A DNA stretch of 64,000 bases from Caballeronia sp. dw_19 (GTDB lineage: Bacteria; Pseudomonadota; Gammaproteobacteria; Burkholderiales; Burkholderiaceae). Made by a program: the position numbers and the translations under genes. Shown one piece after another: positions 37,586-47,716 of this stretch. Where the stretch lies: contig NZ_JAAVUQ010000005.1 of the NCBI RefSeq assembly GCF_018449515.1, positions 248,001-312,000 on the forward strand, in the 5' to 3' direction. The stretch's first letter is position 1. Each line of letters starts with the position of its first letter. The notes below the pieces were generated by a model. The model saw nothing but the letters and a program-made list of their open reading frames with translations. It had not been told where the DNA came from and did no database searches.

Positions 37586-40500
37586 TCACTTCCGCAAACT
37601 CCGGGCAATCGCCGCGACCAGTCCCTTCAACGACACCGGCTTGCTCAAATGACCGTCAAACCCGGCATCGAGCGCCCGGGCGACATCCTGTTCGCGGCCA
37701 AACCCGGTGAGCGCCAGCGCAGGCAGCCGCGCGGTCCGCGGTGTCTTTCGCATTTGCCGAATCATCTGGTAGCCGTTCATGGCCGGCATGCCGATATCGG
37801 ACAGCACCACATCGAACTCCTGCTGCGCCGCCGCTTCAAGCGCCTGCTCGGCGCTCGGCTCGGCACGCACCTGCGCCCCCTCCATTTCAAGCAGCGTACG
37901 AAACGCCTCTAACGCTTCGATGGAGTCATCGACAAGCAATACGCGCAGGCCCTTCAAGATGCCCGGATCAACGGTTTCACGCGGTGTTTCCACCGGCGGC
38001 GACGGCGCGTTCTCCGGCAGCCATAGCCGGAAGCGCGCCCCTTGTCCCTGCCCCGCCGACTCCACTTCAATACGCCCGCCGTGCAACTCCGCGAGTTGCT
38101 TCACAAGCGACAACCCGATCCCAAGACCACCTCGATCACGACGGCCCCCGCCATCGGCCTGGCTGAACATCTCGAAGATACGGGGCAGGAAGCCGGGATC
38201 GATACCCTGCCCCGTATCCTCCACCTCGACACAAACAAAGCCGCCTTGCCGCGATAACGCGATCCGCACCCGCCCGCCATGCGGCGTGAACTTCAGCGCA
38301 TTGCGCACGAGATTCCAGACCATCTGCTCGACACGCTCGGCATCGGCACGAATCATCACAGCCGCATCGGCGCCCGCTACCGACAACTCGATATCCCCCG
38401 CCCGCGCATCCGCCGCGCTCGCAGCCACCACCGCTTGCAGCACGGACGCGACCTCCACCGGCGCGAACCGGAGCGCAAGCTTGCCCGTACGTACACGCGA
38501 CAGGTCGAGCAAGTCGTCGATGATCCTGGCCTGGCCCGCCACCGCGCGCTGGATGGCATCGGCGGCGTCCTGCACGCTTGAGATGTCCCGCACATCAGGC
38601 ATGCGCGTGAGCAATTCGGCCTTCACGTGAATCAGGTTGAGCGGGTTTTTGAGCTCATGCGACAACACGGAAAAGAACTCGTCCTTTAACCGGTCCGCCG
38701 CTTCGGACTGCGCACGAATCGCGCGCTCCAGCGTGAGTGAAAGTTGCTTCTGGCTCTCGACGCCGGTCTTGTTGGTGACATCGCGAGCGATCTTCGCGTA
38801 ACCGCGGAACTGATCGGACTCGATCGGCGTGGTGACGCCGCTGCAATAGATTTCGGTGCCGTCGGAGCGCACGTGCCAGCGCTCGTCTTCGGCACGTCCG
38901 GCCTGAGTGGCGCGTTGCCGCTCGCGCAAAGGCACGCGCGCTTCACGGTCACCGGGAAGAAAGATGAGATCAAGCGGCTGGCCTCGCACTACGCTCTCCG
39001 CATGGCCAAAAATGCGTTGCGCGCCGCCGTTCCACGTGACGATCAACCCGTCCATGTCGAGCACGATGATCGCGTAGTCGTTCGTGGTAACCGCCGCCAG
39101 CCGCAAGCGTTCTTCACTGCTGCGCGCCGCCGCTTCGGCCGCCCGGCGCGCCGTGATGTCGATCAGCGTGATGACCGCTCCATCAATCTGATCGTCCGCC
39201 GTGCGATACGGCAGCACGCGCGCAAGAAACCATTCGCCACGATTCGTGCGGATCTCGCGCTCGGTGAGCGTGAGGGTGTCGAAGGCCGCGTGTGCATCGT
39301 CGGCCATTTGTGGATAGTCGAGCCGATGCGTGAGATCCAGCAACGGCCGCCCGATGTCCGACGCAATCAGCTTGAAGAGCTCGACCGCCGGCGGCGTATA
39401 TCGCTTGATACGCATCTCGCGGTCGACGAACACCGTTGGAATGCCGGTTGACGAGATCAGGTTGCGCAGATCGTCGTTGGCCTTGGCTGTTTCGGCGACG
39501 GTGTCCGAGAGTTCGAGATTCACCGTGACCAGTTCGTCATTAACCGACTGCAGTGCTTCCTTGCCCGCTTCCAGTTCCTCGCTGGTCGAGCGCAGTTCTT
39601 CGTTGATCGCCTGCAATTCTTCATTCGACGCCATCAACTCCTCGGCGGACACGCTGGCGCCTTCCGTCAACGACTCCATTTGCGTCTGCGCACGATGCAG
39701 GTCATGTTCGAGATCGATGAGTTTGTCGGTATCGGTATCGGCTTGGGCTTTGTTCGCGGGGGCGTCCTGTTGCGCGGCAACCTCGTTCTCGATTTCGTCG
39801 AAGAACACGACAATCACGTCTTCGCCACTGCCGTCGTCCTTGAACAATCGTGCCGATATATTGACGAACGAGAGCGTCTCGCCGCGCGAAAAACGCACGC
39901 GCCGCGACACGACGCTGTCCCCGTCGCGCAATACGCGATGCAGCGCGCTCCGCAACTCCGCGCGCAACTCCGGGTTGACGAGCGTGAGCAGATTCCGCGA
40001 GGGCTCTCCGCTGACGTACTGCAGGAAGCGCCCGGCGTGATCGGACATATGCAGGATCACGCCATCGCGATCCACGGTCACGTTAGGTGGCGCATAACGC
40101 TCGAATACACGCTGACGCAGCGCCGCCAGCGACGCGGGCGTTCCATGCCCCAGACCGGGCCGCCTGGGGATATCGAAAATCGCGGGGCGGATCAGCGGCA
40201 GCGGCGGCGTAGCACGCGTACCAACGCGTTTCGACTGGTAAATGCGGTTGCGCTTGTCCACTTGCTCGAACAGGTCGCTCGCAATCTCGATGGATTCTGC
40301 GCCGCCGAGAAACAAGAATCCGCCCGGCCGCAGCGCAAAGTGAAACGTCTCCAGGACCCGGTGCTGAACGGTTCTATCGAGGTAGATGAGCAGGTTGCGG
40401 CAGGAGATCAGATCCATTCCCGAAAACGGCGGATCGCTCAGGATGTTGTGGATAGCGAACACCACTCTCTGGCGCAATTCCTTGCTCACCTGGTAACGGC

Positions 40501-41758
40501 CGCCGGGCTTCACAAAAAACCGGCTCAGCCGCTCGGCTGATATGTCCGCCACGATCGATCCGGCATAAACGCCCGCACGCGCCGTCTCGATCGCGCTCGC
40601 GTCGACATCCGTAGCGAACACCTGGATCAGCGGAAATTTGCCGTGGGCCGGCCCGTGCTCACTCAGCAGCATCGCCAGCGAATAAGCCTCCTCCCCCGTC
40701 GAGCACCCCGCCGACCACGCGCGCACCGGCTCGTCGAGCGGGCGCGCTGCGAAGAGGTTCGCCACCACCCGCTGCTCCAGGGCATCGAACGATTTGCGGT
40801 CGCGGAAAAAATTCGTCACGCCGATCAGCATGTCCTTCAGAAGTGCCGTCGTTTCCTCAGGATGCATTTCGATAAACCGCTTGTACCCGGCCAGATCGGC
40901 TACGCCGTTCACTTGCAGCCGCCGTTCGATGCGCCGCATTACCGTCCCGCGCTTGTAGTGCCGGAAGTCGTGGCCCGTGCGGATGCGCAGGATGCTCAGC
41001 AATGCCTGAAGCACGTCGATATCGGCGTTCGGGACGGCTGGCTCAATGCCAGATTCAACGCCGGGTTCAATGCCAGGCTCGTTTAGCGGCGAGTCGTCAG
41101 CGGCGTGCAAGGCTTTCATCGCGCGGGCGTTGTCGCGCAACTCGATCAGCCGGGCGGGCATCCGCTCGACGGACAGCACGATATCGACGAATCCGGTTGC
41201 CAGCGCATTGCGCGGCATCTCGTCGTATTCCGCGTCCATCGGGTCCTGCACGATGTTTATGCCGTTCTGCTCCTTGATCCGCGCAATGCCCATCGAGCCG
41301 TCGCTGCCCATCCCCGAGAGGATGATGCTGATCGAGCGTGCCCGGTGCGCGTCCGCCAGACTCCGGAAGAACAGGTCGATCGCGACTGGCCGGCGTCGCG
41401 ATGGGTCGCTCGGGACGACATGAAGACAACCGTCCGCGAGCGATAAATCGTTCGACGGTGAAATCAGGTAGACCGTGTTCTTTTCGATCGGCGTGGTGCC
41501 GAAGACCTGCACGACCGGCATGGAGACCGAGCGTTGCAGCACTTCGTCGACATGGCTCGCGTGATTCGGCGATACATGCAGCACGGCGACGAATGCCATG
41601 CCGCCGTCCGCCGGCATACCCTGGAGCAGCCGAATCAACGCCTGGATTCCGCCCGCCGACGCGCCAATGCCGACAATCGGGAAATCGAGTGAATGGGGAT
41701 TCGGCAAGGATTCCGAGGGCGAAATGATCCGGGCGCCGGGCTGTTTTCTAATGGTCAT
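37586..41758 (-). CDS. CheB-CheR-PAS-histidine kinase-receiver hybrid protein
   Basis: This 1390-residue signalling protein fuses, in order: a CheB methylesterase domain (about 25-210) with Ser34 in 'GASAGG', His61 and Asp153 in 'SGMGSDG'; a CheR methyltransferase (about 245-510) with SAM motif 'AWSAGCSTGEEAYS' near 350; a long coiled coil (about 670-760, 'SAEELMASNEELQAINEELR'); two PAS domains (about 765-1000); a kinase core with His1034 in 'VLSHELKNPL' and an ATPase domain; and a C-terminal receiver with Asp1321 in 'VVLSDIGMP'. No chemotaxis receptor or CheA/CheW gene is nearby. It therefore looks like an orphan signalling hub; its input and output are unknown. Confidence 0.92.
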   Translation of the reverse strand: MTIRKQPGARIISPSESLPNPHSLDFPIVGIGASAGGIQALIRLLQGMPADGGMAFVAVLHVSPNHASHVDEVLQRSVSMPVVQVFGTTPIEKNTVYLISPSNDLSLADGCLHVVPSDPSRRRPVAIDLFFRSLADAHRARSISIILSGMGSDGSMGIARIKEQNGINIVQDPMDAEYDEMPRNALATGFVDIVLSVERMPARLIELRDNARAMKALHAADDSPLNEPGIEPGVESGIEPAVPNADIDVLQALLSILRIRTGHDFRHYKRGTVMRRIERRLQVNGVADLAGYKRFIEMHPEETTALLKDMLIGVTNFFRDRKSFDALEQRVVANLFAARPLDEPVRAWSAGCSTGEEAYSLAMLLSEHGPAHGKFPLIQVFATDVDASAIETARAGVYAGSIVADISAERLSRFFVKPGGRYQVSKELRQRVVFAIHNILSDPPFSGMDLISCRNLLIYLDRTVQHRVLETFHFALRPGGFLFLGGAESIEIASDLFEQVDKRNRIYQSKRVGTRATPPLPLIRPAIFDIPRRPGLGHGTPASLAALRQRVFERYAPPNVTVDRDGVILHMSDHAGRFLQYVSGEPSRNLLTLVNPELRAELRSALHRVLRDGDSVVSRRVRFSRGETLSFVNISARLFKDDGSGEDVIVVFFDEIENEVAAQQDAPANKAQADTDTDKLIDLEHDLHRAQTQMESLTEGASVSAEELMASNEELQAINEELRSTSEELEAGKEALQSVNDELVTVNLELSDTVAETAKANDDLRNLISSTGIPTVFVDREMRIKRYTPPAVELFKLIASDIGRPLLDLTHRLDYPQMADDAHAAFDTLTLTEREIRTNRGEWFLARVLPYRTADDQIDGAVITLIDITARRAAEAAARSSEERLRLAAVTTNDYAIIVLDMDGLIVTWNGGAQRIFGHAESVVRGQPLDLIFLPGDREARVPLRERQRATQAGRAEDERWHVRSDGTEIYCSGVTTPIESDQFRGYAKIARDVTNKTGVESQKQLSLTLERAIRAQSEAADRLKDEFFSVLSHELKNPLNLIHVKAELLTRMPDVRDISSVQDAADAIQRAVAGQARIIDDLLDLSRVRTGKLALRFAPVEVASVLQAVVAASAADARAGDIELSVAGADAAVMIRADAERVEQMVWNLVRNALKFTPHGGRVRIALSRQGGFVCVEVEDTGQGIDPGFLPRIFEMFSQADGGGRRDRGGLGIGLSLVKQLAELHGGRIEVESAGQGQGARFRLWLPENAPSPPVETPRETVDPGILKGLRVLLVDDSIEALEAFRTLLEMEGAQVRAEPSAEQALEAAAQQEFDVVLSDIGMPAMNGYQMIRQMRKTPRTARLPALALTGFGREQDVARALDAGFDGHLSKPVSLKGLVAAIARSLRK

Positions 41759-42527
41759 TGGAGGCTCCTTTCGAGCATTTGCAAACCTCCCGGTTCACCG
41801 GGTTAAAAGTGATTTGCAAGCTCGCTTCCTGGGCCATCCGCGCCGGCCGTCCATCCGTCTCGCGAGATAGAAACAGGTTAATAACACCGTTATTGCCGTC
41901 AGCTTTATTTCAACGATACTAACCCGTATCGGACAATCCGGAGAGAAGATTCTGATTAATCACGTTATTTCTTCTACGAAGTATTTGTTGAACTTTGCGA
42001 AACGCCGAGGCCCCGATTCGGTACCAAATGATTATTTATGACAATGGCCAATGGCGATTCATCGGTAGATTTTATCGAAAAAATGCCGCAATGATTTAGA
42101 TCGGCAACAGTGACATATTCCGATTTAATGCCAATTAGCACGTACGGTCGGTTTATCGTTTGCGTCAGATCCGCTCACGTTTATGCCGCGAACAAACGTA
42201 ACGTGGCATGCCGTAACGTCGTAACGGCGGTGATGCGCATGATCGCCACTCAATGGTTTCCGGCTATTTCCAGTTGCCCGCCAAACGTTACCAGTGAAGG
42301 GCCGGTAGCGTTTCCCTGAACGAGGCGAAGTATGGCATGAGTCATGCGTGAGACCTTATAAGCCGGGCATTGACCAGTGCACGGGCGCAGCGGCTCTTAT
42401 TCAATTTGTCAGGGCCTGATTTTAATCAAGCACCATGTCTTGCCGCCTGTTACAACGCATATAAAAGCGTCGAACCGGATGGCAATAACCAGCGACCGCA
42501 AAAATGACGGCGCTACCGGGGAACATA
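41759..42527. other. AT-rich intergenic region upstream of the hybrid kinase
   Basis: About 770 bp with clearly lower GC than the flanks. It includes the dyad AATAAC-ACC-GTTATT at 41880-41894, upstream of the kinase gene, and three CGTAACG copies at 42197, 42212 and 42220. Short frames exist, for example a 69-codon one from 42110, but lack supporting signals. The promoters of the kinase gene and the small downstream gene should be here. Confidence 0.45.
41880..41894. promoter_or_regulatory. Dyad AATAAC-ACC-GTTATT upstream of the hybrid kinase
   Basis: A perfect 6-bp inverted repeat with a 3-bp spacer lies about 120 bp before the kinase start. It could be a regulator site. There is no other evidence. 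Confidence 0.3.
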
Positions 42528-42749
42528 ATGAATCATCTACTCATAGAAACCGATCTTGCGCATCTGGAACAGATAATCAACCGGATTGCATCAAGTCACG
42601 GGTTGTCTTTATCATATTGGCGAACCCGTGTTGATTCGGTATTATCAATGAGCCTCATGCCGACGCAACGCAAGCGCATAGGCCATATAGAAGCCGTCAT
42701 CTCGATGCTGGAGAAAACGGCCTCGGGCAAGACCTCCCAGTTTGGTTGA
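42528..42749 (+). CDS. Small hypothetical protein, 73 residues
   Basis: The frame begins MNHLLIETDLAHLEQIINRI and continues with 'SLSYWRTRVDSVLSMSLMPTQRKRIGHIEAVISMLEK'. It is mainly helical, soluble and mixed in charge. The ATG is preceded by GGGGA at workable spacing. It lies alone within an AT-rich stretch of about 1.5 kb. The amino-acid composition looks protein-like and the frame is not the shadow of another gene. I do not recognise the family; a small regulatory or DNA-associated protein is one possibility but unsupported. Confidence 0.55.
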   Translation: MNHLLIETDLAHLEQIINRIASSHGLSLSYWRTRVDSVLSMSLMPTQRKRIGHIEAVISMLEKTASGKTSQFG

Positions 42750-43267
42750 TGATTGATGGCTGAGCAAGGTTCGACGGGCCGCCCCAATGGCCTGTCGACA
42801 ATGAGTTATCCAGATCGACTCATCTTGAACCTGATCGTGCCATAACAACCGCCATCAAATATCACATCTAATAATAGCCCATGCTTTAAACGCATAGCCT
42901 TATCGTCTTTCAATATAAAATAATGATGAAAATTACCGCGATCGGCGAAATTCACGCTGAAAACGTGAGCTAAAAGAGCTTCTTTCTAATAATGCTGGAC
43001 ACGATTATTTTATGTTTTTAAGATCACTCCGCTGACGCTTGGATGAACGTGAGGACGTGATCCCATTGTCACCAAGTTTCGAAGCTCGCTTATCCGGCAC
43101 AACCGTCTCGCCACAACGGTCGCCACGCAAGATTGGCGTAATCCCGGATAAGTCGTCACTGGCGGTCGCCGCGGGAATGGCGCGGCATCCCGGCCGCGAC
43201 CATTCCCGATGAAGATCGGCAAATCCCGGTAGCCTTCAATAAACCTCATTGAATCGTCAGGACCCGC
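42750..43267. other. AT-rich intergenic region before the orphan RND pump
   Basis: About 520 bp, AT-rich at 42850-43020, with no supported gene. An adaptor gene would be expected here for an RND pump but none is found. The promoter of the pump gene is probably here; I cannot fix it. Confidence 0.4.
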
Positions 43268-46200
43268 GTGCCGTCTTTTTTCATCGATCGTCCGGTTTTT
43301 GCGTGGATTGTTGCCCTGGCCATTTTTGTGGCGGGCGCACTGGTCACGCCCTTTCTGCCTGTCGCGCAATATCCACGGCTGACACCGCCGCGCATCGTCA
43401 TTGACGCGATGTATCCGGGCGCGTCGCCAGAAAGCGTGGACAACACCGTCGCGAGCGTGATCGAAGAAAGCCTGGACGGCGCCGAAGGCTTGCAATACTA
43501 CGAAACCACCAGCGACAGCCTGGGCGAACTCGAGATCGGGGCCACGTTTTCGGCGGGTACCAACCCGGACATCGCGATGGTCGATGTCCAGAACCGGATG
43601 AAGCAGATCGAGTCGCGTCTGCCGCAGCAAGTCGTGCAGCAAGGCATCAGCGTCTTCAAGTCGACCGGCACGTTCCTGATGCTCGTCGCGCTCACGTCCA
43701 CTGACGGTCAGCGCGATTCCGTGGCACTGAGCGACTACGTCAACCGCACCATGCTGCGCGATCTGAAGCGCGCGCCGGGCGTTGGCTCAGCCGAATTGTG
43801 GGATGCCGGAGAGGCGTTGCGGGTCTGGATCGACCCGATGAAACTGCGCGAATTCAACCTGGCCGCCGCCGATGTCACCCAGGCCATCGCGGCGCAAAAC
43901 GCGACGGTCACGGCCGGCACGCTCGGCGACGTGCCTTTCGTCACCGGTCAGCAATTGACGGCGTCGGTCACGGTCAGGGGGCAATTGATCTCGCCGGCCG
44001 AATTCGGCGAGATCGTGCTGAAAGCGCGCGCGGATGGATCGGCCGTTCGGCTGAAGGATGTCGCGCGGGTCGAACTGGGCCGCGACAGCTACGCGTCGTT
44101 TTCGCGGCTGAACGGCAAGCCGGCGGCAACGGTCGGCATCCGGCTCTCGCCGCAGGGCAACGCGATGGAAACCTCCGCCGCGATCCGCGCGAAGCTTGCC
44201 GAGCTGTCGCGCAGCCTGCCGCCGGGCACGGCAGTCGAAATCCCGTTCGACAGCTCCAGGTTCGTCCACGTCGCGTTGCACGAAGTGGCGCTGACGCTGC
44301 TCGAAGCGGTGCTGCTGGTGTTCCTCGTCATGTGGCTGTTCCTGCGCGACCTGCGTTATGCGCTGATCCCCACCGTGGTCATTCCGGTTGCGTTGACCGG
44401 CTCGCTGCTTGCGCTTTACGTGCTCGGCATGTCGATCAATGTGTTCACCCTGTTCGCGATGGTGCTGGCGATAGGGATCCTGGTCGACGATGCCATCGTC
44501 GTGGTCGAAAACGTCGATCGCGTGATGCGCGAAGAGGGTCTCGCGCCACGCGCGGCCACGCGCCGGGCGATGCAGCAGATGGGCAGCGCGATCATCGGCA
44601 TTACGGCCGTGCTGACCGCCGTGTTCGTGCCGATGGCGTTTTTCCCCGGCAGTGTCGGCGGGATTTACCGGCAGTTCACGGTCGCGATGATCGCGTCCAT
44701 TCTCGTGTCTGCGTTCACGGCCCTTTCGCTGACGCCGGCGCTGTGCGCGAGCCTGCTAAAAGCGCCGCCGCGAAGCGCGTTGCGGCATGGTGCGCACGGC
44801 TCGCATGGATCAAGCGACTCGCATACGGCCGCTGGCCGTTCGTTCGGCTTCACGGCGGCATTCGACTGGACCTCGCGGGGATATCGCGGGCTCGTTGCGC
44901 GCGTGCTGCGCCGCGCAGGTCCCATGCTCGCGGTGTATCTCGTGTTGGCCGGCGCGTGCGCGGTGCTTTATCTGCATATGCCGGGTGGCTTCCTGCCCCA
45001 GGAAGACCAGGCGCAGCTTCAGGTAACGGTGCAGTTACCGGCGGGCGCCACGCAGGCGCGCACGCTCGCGGTGGTCGAGCAGGCGGAAGCGATCCTGAAA
45101 CGCGAACCCGCGGTGGCGAACGTAACGAGTGTGGTCGGCTGGAGTTTCCAGGGCAGCGGCCAGAACGTGGCCATGTGTTTTGTCGATTTGAAAGACTGGT
45201 CGGCGCGGGACACTGACGCGGCCACCCTGCGCGATACGCTGAACCGCTCGTTCTCCAAGATCATGGACGGCGACGTGGCTGCCCAGATGCCGCCGTCGGT
45301 GCCCGGCATCGGCCATTCGGAAGGGTTTGTGATGCGGCTGGAAGATCGCGGCGGCATTGGCGTTGCAGCGTTGAACGCCGCACGCGAACAACTCTTCGAG
45401 CAGGCTCGCAACAATCCCGCTTTCGCCGATGTGCATTCGGAAACGTTGCCGGACGCGCCGCGCATCGAGCTGGACGTGGACCGCGCGAAGGCTTATGCGC
45501 TGGGTGTTTCGTTCGACAAGATCGGCGACGCGCTGGGGAACACCTTTGGCTCGTCGTATATCGACGACTTCCCTTCGGGCGGCCGCATGCGCCGCGTGAT
45601 GGTCGCTGCCGACGCGCCGTCGCGCATGACCGAAAACAGTCTCATGAGCCTCTCGGTGCGTAACGCCGCAGGGCAGATGGTGCCGTTGTCGTCCGTGGCG
45701 TCGCTGCACTGGACGACCGGGCCGTCGGTCCTGACGCGCTACAACGGTTCGCCTTCGCTCGATGTCAGCGGCCGTCCCGCCAACGGCACAAGTTCCGGCG
45801 CGGCGATGGCCGAAATGGAGCGGCTTGCGCAAGCATTGCCGGTGGGCGTGGGTTTCGACTGGACCGACACGGCGCTCGAAGAAACGCGTGCCGCCCGCCT
45901 GACGCCGATACTGATCGGCTTGTCGTTACTGGCCGTGTTCATGGCGCTCGCGGCGCTTTACGAGAGCTGGACCATTCCGCTCGCGGTGCTGACGATCGTG
46001 CCGCTGGGCGTGATTGGCGCAGTAATCGCGATGCTCGTGCGCGGCATGCCGAACGACGTCTACTTCAAGGTCGGGATGATCACCGTGATTGGGTTATCGG
46101 CGAAAAACGCGATCCTGATCGTGCAGTTCGCACGCGCCTTGTACGCCGATGGCACGCCGTTGGCGGAGGCAATTATCGCGGCGGCGAGCGCGCGCTTCCG

Positions 46201-46486
46201 GCCGATCGTGATGACATCGGCGGCGTTTTTGCTGGGCGTCGTGCCTTTGCTCGTGTCCAGCGGCGCCGGGGCGGAGAGCCGGCGATCGATCGGGACCGGC
46301 GTATTCGGCGGCGCTATCACGGCGACCGTGCTGGGGCTGGTGTTCACGCCGCTGGCGTTTTATATCGTCGTGTCGGGGCAGCGGTTTATTCAAGACCGCG
46401 TGAAGTCGATGGCAAGGGAGAAGGTCACGGCGAACGTCGAGTCCGAGGCGCCGCGTGGCGACGTTCAAGGCTCGCAAGAGGGGTAA
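43268..46486 (+). CDS. HAE1-type RND efflux pump, orphan
   Basis: This 1072-residue inner-membrane pump starts at GTG 43268 (MPSFFIDRPVFAWIVALAI), the usual N-terminus of the AcrB group. It has the relay aspartates in 'GILVDDAIVVVENV', the TM10 lysine in 'VIGLSAKNAILIVQFA' and typical periplasmic loops. Residues about 505-525, in the cytoplasmic loop between the two halves, form a His/Ser/Gly-rich insert ('HGAHGSHGSSDSH'). Neither a periplasmic adaptor nor an outer-membrane channel gene is next to it, unlike most Burkholderia RND operons. The partner may be encoded elsewhere. Small multidrug or dye substrates are likely by family, but unproven. Confidence 0.9.
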   Translation: MPSFFIDRPVFAWIVALAIFVAGALVTPFLPVAQYPRLTPPRIVIDAMYPGASPESVDNTVASVIEESLDGAEGLQYYETTSDSLGELEIGATFSAGTNPDIAMVDVQNRMKQIESRLPQQVVQQGISVFKSTGTFLMLVALTSTDGQRDSVALSDYVNRTMLRDLKRAPGVGSAELWDAGEALRVWIDPMKLREFNLAAADVTQAIAAQNATVTAGTLGDVPFVTGQQLTASVTVRGQLISPAEFGEIVLKARADGSAVRLKDVARVELGRDSYASFSRLNGKPAATVGIRLSPQGNAMETSAAIRAKLAELSRSLPPGTAVEIPFDSSRFVHVALHEVALTLLEAVLLVFLVMWLFLRDLRYALIPTVVIPVALTGSLLALYVLGMSINVFTLFAMVLAIGILVDDAIVVVENVDRVMREEGLAPRAATRRAMQQMGSAIIGITAVLTAVFVPMAFFPGSVGGIYRQFTVAMIASILVSAFTALSLTPALCASLLKAPPRSALRHGAHGSHGSSDSHTAAGRSFGFTAAFDWTSRGYRGLVARVLRRAGPMLAVYLVLAGACAVLYLHMPGGFLPQEDQAQLQVTVQLPAGATQARTLAVVEQAEAILKREPAVANVTSVVGWSFQGSGQNVAMCFVDLKDWSARDTDAATLRDTLNRSFSKIMDGDVAAQMPPSVPGIGHSEGFVMRLEDRGGIGVAALNAAREQLFEQARNNPAFADVHSETLPDAPRIELDVDRAKAYALGVSFDKIGDALGNTFGSSYIDDFPSGGRMRRVMVAADAPSRMTENSLMSLSVRNAAGQMVPLSSVASLHWTTGPSVLTRYNGSPSLDVSGRPANGTSSGAAMAEMERLAQALPVGVGFDWTDTALEETRAARLTPILIGLSLLAVFMALAALYESWTIPLAVLTIVPLGVIGAVIAMLVRGMPNDVYFKVGMITVIGLSAKNAILIVQFARALYADGTPLAEAIIAAASARFRPIVMTSAAFLLGVVPLLVSSGAGAESRRSIGTGVFGGAITATVLGLVFTPLAFYIVVSGQRFIQDRVKSMAREKVTANVESEAPRGDVQGSQEG

Positions 46487-46725
46487 CGTCAGGGACTAGC
46501 GGATAGGTTCGGCGCGCGCTTCGGGGGTGGCTTCTGCCCGTGGCGGCACGAGCGAAAATCACGAGCGGGAGCGCGCCACGCGGAGACGATGGCTGAACCT
46601 GACCCGATGCGCCGCTTCCAGGCGCCTGCGCTCGCGCTCATCCTTGCGGCATCTCCTTTCCCCCGGCCTGTTTCACCTATGATGGCGACATCTCGCGTGC
46701 TTTCACGCGTGTCGGGAGACAGGTC

Positions 46726-47028
46726 ATGCAATTTCCAGCGGGATCAGTCCAGGCACTCAGTTCGGCCGCATCAACGGTGTTTTCCATTGGTATCGTGTTC
46801 CTCGGTTACTGGGGTATTCACGAGGGCTCGCATTGGCGCGCGGGCGATGTCTGTGTCGCCCTGCTGGCGCTCGTCGGTTTCGCGTGCCTGGGTTCAGTGC
46901 CTTGGCTCGCCACGTCACCCACAAAGCGCCCCGACGATGAATCCCGCCTGCGTCTAGCACGGCACGCGTTTTTAGGCGGCGTAGGTGCGCTGTGGATAGC
47001 GATCATCGTGTCCGTGTTCACGCAATGA
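46726..47028 (+). CDS. Small hypothetical membrane protein
   Basis: This 100-residue protein has three hydrophobic segments (about residues 10-30, 40-60 and 82-98) joined by short charged loops. CGGGAGA precedes the ATG at suitable spacing. It lies 50 bp before another membrane protein gene in the same direction, so the two are probably co-expressed. No family is recognised. Confidence 0.62.
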   Translation: MQFPAGSVQALSSAASTVFSIGIVFLGYWGIHEGSHWRAGDVCVALLALVGFACLGSVPWLATSPTKRPDDESRLRLARHAFLGGVGALWIAIIVSVFTQ

Positions 47029-47077
47029 GGATCGCTCGCGCCGTGCTTCCCCTTCTCTTCCCCGGCACCATTTCGTC

Positions 47078-47716
47078 ATGAAGATACGCGCAGGTCTTGT
47101 CGTTGAACTCGGAGTCAATCTCGTCCTGCCGTGGGTTGCGTATCGGCTCGCGTTGCCGCATTGGGGCGAACTCGGCGCGCTGTACGCATCGGCGGTGCCG
47201 CCTGTCGTCTGGAGTCTCGTGGAGTTCGCGAGAACCCGCCGCGTCGATGCCCTCAGCATCCTGGTCCTGCTCGGCATCGTGCTGTCCATTGTGCTGATGG
47301 CGCTCGGTGGCAGTCCGCGGTTGCTGCTGATGCGTGAATCGATGGCTTCCGGTGCTATCGGCATCGTGTTCCTGCTGTCGCTTGCGATGCGGCGTCCGCT
47401 CACCTTTTACCTCGCTCGGGCAACCGTCGCGCGTGAAGGCGAAGGCGGCGCGGCGCGCTTCGAAGCGCTCTGGAACGAACGGCCTGCGCTGCGTCGATCG
47501 GTTCGTCTGATGACGGCCGTGTGGGGTCTCGGCCTGACGGGCGAGAACGCGCTTCGAAGCTGGCTGGCGTGGCACTGGCCGATCGAGCGTTTCCTGGTCG
47601 TTTCGCCGTTCATCGGTTACGCGATCTATGGCGCGCTCACGGTATGGACGTTGATGTATCGTAAGAAGCTGCAGAGGCGCGCTACGGCCGCGCCCACCGT
47701 GGCTGTTCGGTCATAG
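47078..47716 (+). CDS. VC0807-family-like integral membrane protein
   Basis: This 212-residue protein has about six membrane segments and begins 'MKIRAGLVVELGVNLVLPWVAYRLALP'. The 'LGELGALYASAVPPVVWSLVEFARTRRVDALSI' portion and the later 'RESMASGAIGIVFLLSLAMRRPL' resemble conserved proteins of the VC0807 type, for which no activity is established. The N-terminal pattern and even hydrophobic spacing support a real gene. It is paired with the preceding small membrane protein. Confidence 0.7.
   Translation: MKIRAGLVVELGVNLVLPWVAYRLALPHWGELGALYASAVPPVVWSLVEFARTRRVDALSILVLLGIVLSIVLMALGGSPRLLLMRESMASGAIGIVFLLSLAMRRPLTFYLARATVAREGEGGAARFEALWNERPALRRSVRLMTAVWGLGLTGENALRSWLAWHWPIERFLVVSPFIGYAIYGALTVWTLMYRKKLQRRATAAPTVAVRS

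Noticed and set aside
42110-42319. 69-codon frame in the AT-rich gap
   Set aside because: No ribosome-binding site and an irregular composition; it is not better than chance.
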